In this document: positions 40,625 through 40,871 of the stretch, piece after piece
How positions within the stretch are numbered: position 1 is the stretch's first letter
How the letters are laid out: each line of letters opens with the position of its first letter
Position numbers and translations under genes: made by a program
Assembly: GCA_021791715.1 (NCBI GenBank)
Contig: JAJYWB010000059.1
Coordinates: 1 to 40,871, forward strand
Direction: 5' to 3'
From: Planctomycetota bacterium
Lineage (GTDB): Bacteria; Planctomycetota; Planctomycetia; Isosphaerales; Isosphaeraceae
DNA: 40,871 nt
The notes under the pieces: model-generated
What the model saw: the letters and a program-made list of their open reading frames with translations, nothing else
Told to the model about the DNA's origin: nothing
Database searches by the model: none

Positions 40625-40871
40625 ATGGATGTTTTGTCGAGTTCGTCGCGCGGCTTTGAGTGGAAGAATTCGTCTCGGTTGAAATCCTTCGCGAAAACGA
40701 ACTCTTATGGGAGATCGAACTCTTACGGGAGGGCGTACTCTTATGGGAGGGCGTACTCTTATGGGAGGGCGTACTCTTATGGGAGGGCGTACTCTTATGG
40801 GAGGGCGTACTCTTATGGGAGGGCGTACTCTTATGGGAGGGCGTACTCTTATGGGAGGGCGTACTCTTATG
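40625..40871 (+). CDS. possible partial gene with YSYGRA hexapeptide repeats
   Basis: From ATG 40625 a frame stays open to the window edge (82 codons, no stop). It begins MDVLSSSSRGFEWKNSSRLK and SFAKTN, then passes into SYGRSN, SYGRAY, SYGRAY and so on in exact six-residue steps, because the DNA repeat is 18 bp. The early units differ by two silent changes (tat/tac, aga/agg) and two replacement changes, which does not distinguish coding from non-coding. The frame starts 41 bases after rho. All three forward frames of the repeat are open, so it could be chance; one reverse frame contains stops. I do not recognise a family. Confidence 0.3.
   Translation, partial: MDVLSSSSRGFEWKNSSRLKSFAKTNSYGRSNSYGRAYSYGRAYSYGRAYSYGRAYSYGRAYSYGRAYSYGRAYSYGRAYSY
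40700..40871 (+). repeat. 18-bp tandem repeat, at least nine units
   Basis: Units begin at 40700 and repeat every 18 bases: aactcttatgggagatcg, aactcttacgggagggcg, then tactcttatgggagggcg identically from 40736 through 40861, with a tenth unit cut by the window end. The first two units are diverged, the later ones are exact copies, as expected for recent expansion at one end. The GGGAGGGCG core is also the head of the repeats at 6365-6594. Confidence 0.95.

Noticed and set aside
40700..40871. A CRISPR array
   Set aside because: The 18-bp units are contiguous with no spacers and no cas gene is near; it is a plain tandem repeat.

Overview
The window looks like the chromosome of a planctomycete, most likely of the Isosphaeraceae type. 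The sequence is GC-rich with very frequent CGATCG-like motifs. It encodes three DUF1559 prepilin-like proteins, an ECF sigma factor of planctomycete type, a secreted protein with an N-terminal LEPR-XLL-like motif, and a set of unusually large pseudopilins. The taxon is inferred from gene content; no rRNA or tRNA gene was recognised.

Layout. Positions 1-2750 are a decaying accessory region: a 114-bp solo end of an IS5-like element fused to a truncated DUF1559 gene, an ECF sigma-factor gene with an in-frame amber codon and a (AT)n tract over its start, and a 946-bp IS5/IS427-like element whose transposase is broken. Next come a DUF6065 gene (minus, 2893-3789) and a secreted beta-helix-like protein (plus, 4089-6005). 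An 820-bp intergenic region full of repeats follows. Positions 6826-13208 hold an outer-membrane assembly factor (BamA/Omp85 type) with a large insertion, and two near-identical DUF1559 genes in tandem.

The core of the window (13484-34543, minus strand) is a type II secretion / type IV pilus-like cluster. In transcription order it is GspE-type ATPase, PilT-type ATPase, second GspE-type ATPase, GspF platform protein, five pseudopilins in the order expected for G, G', H, I and J, and a 2098-residue protein in the GspK position. The order E-F-G-H-I-J-K is that of classical T2SS operons, but the minor pseudopilins are two to six times the usual size. Most carry EF-hand/dockerin-like DxDxDG loops. 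No secretin (GspD), GspC, GspL, GspM or prepilin peptidase lies in the window.

The right part contains an RsmB/NOP-family RNA methyltransferase homologue with degenerate SAM-binding and catalytic motifs, and a secreted HtrA-type serine protease fused to a propeller-like domain without a PDZ domain. Across an AT-rich divergent spacer lies a short Rho factor lacking the usual N-terminal helical domain. The window ends inside an 18-bp tandem repeat array that lies in an open frame encoding a YSYGRA hexapeptide repeat.

Working together (inference): GspE/GspF with the pseudopilins would assemble a periplasmic pseudopilus, the PilT-type ATPase could retract it, BamA would insert outer-membrane beta-barrels, and the HtrA-like protease could act in envelope quality control. 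The outer-membrane exit of the secretion system must be encoded elsewhere.
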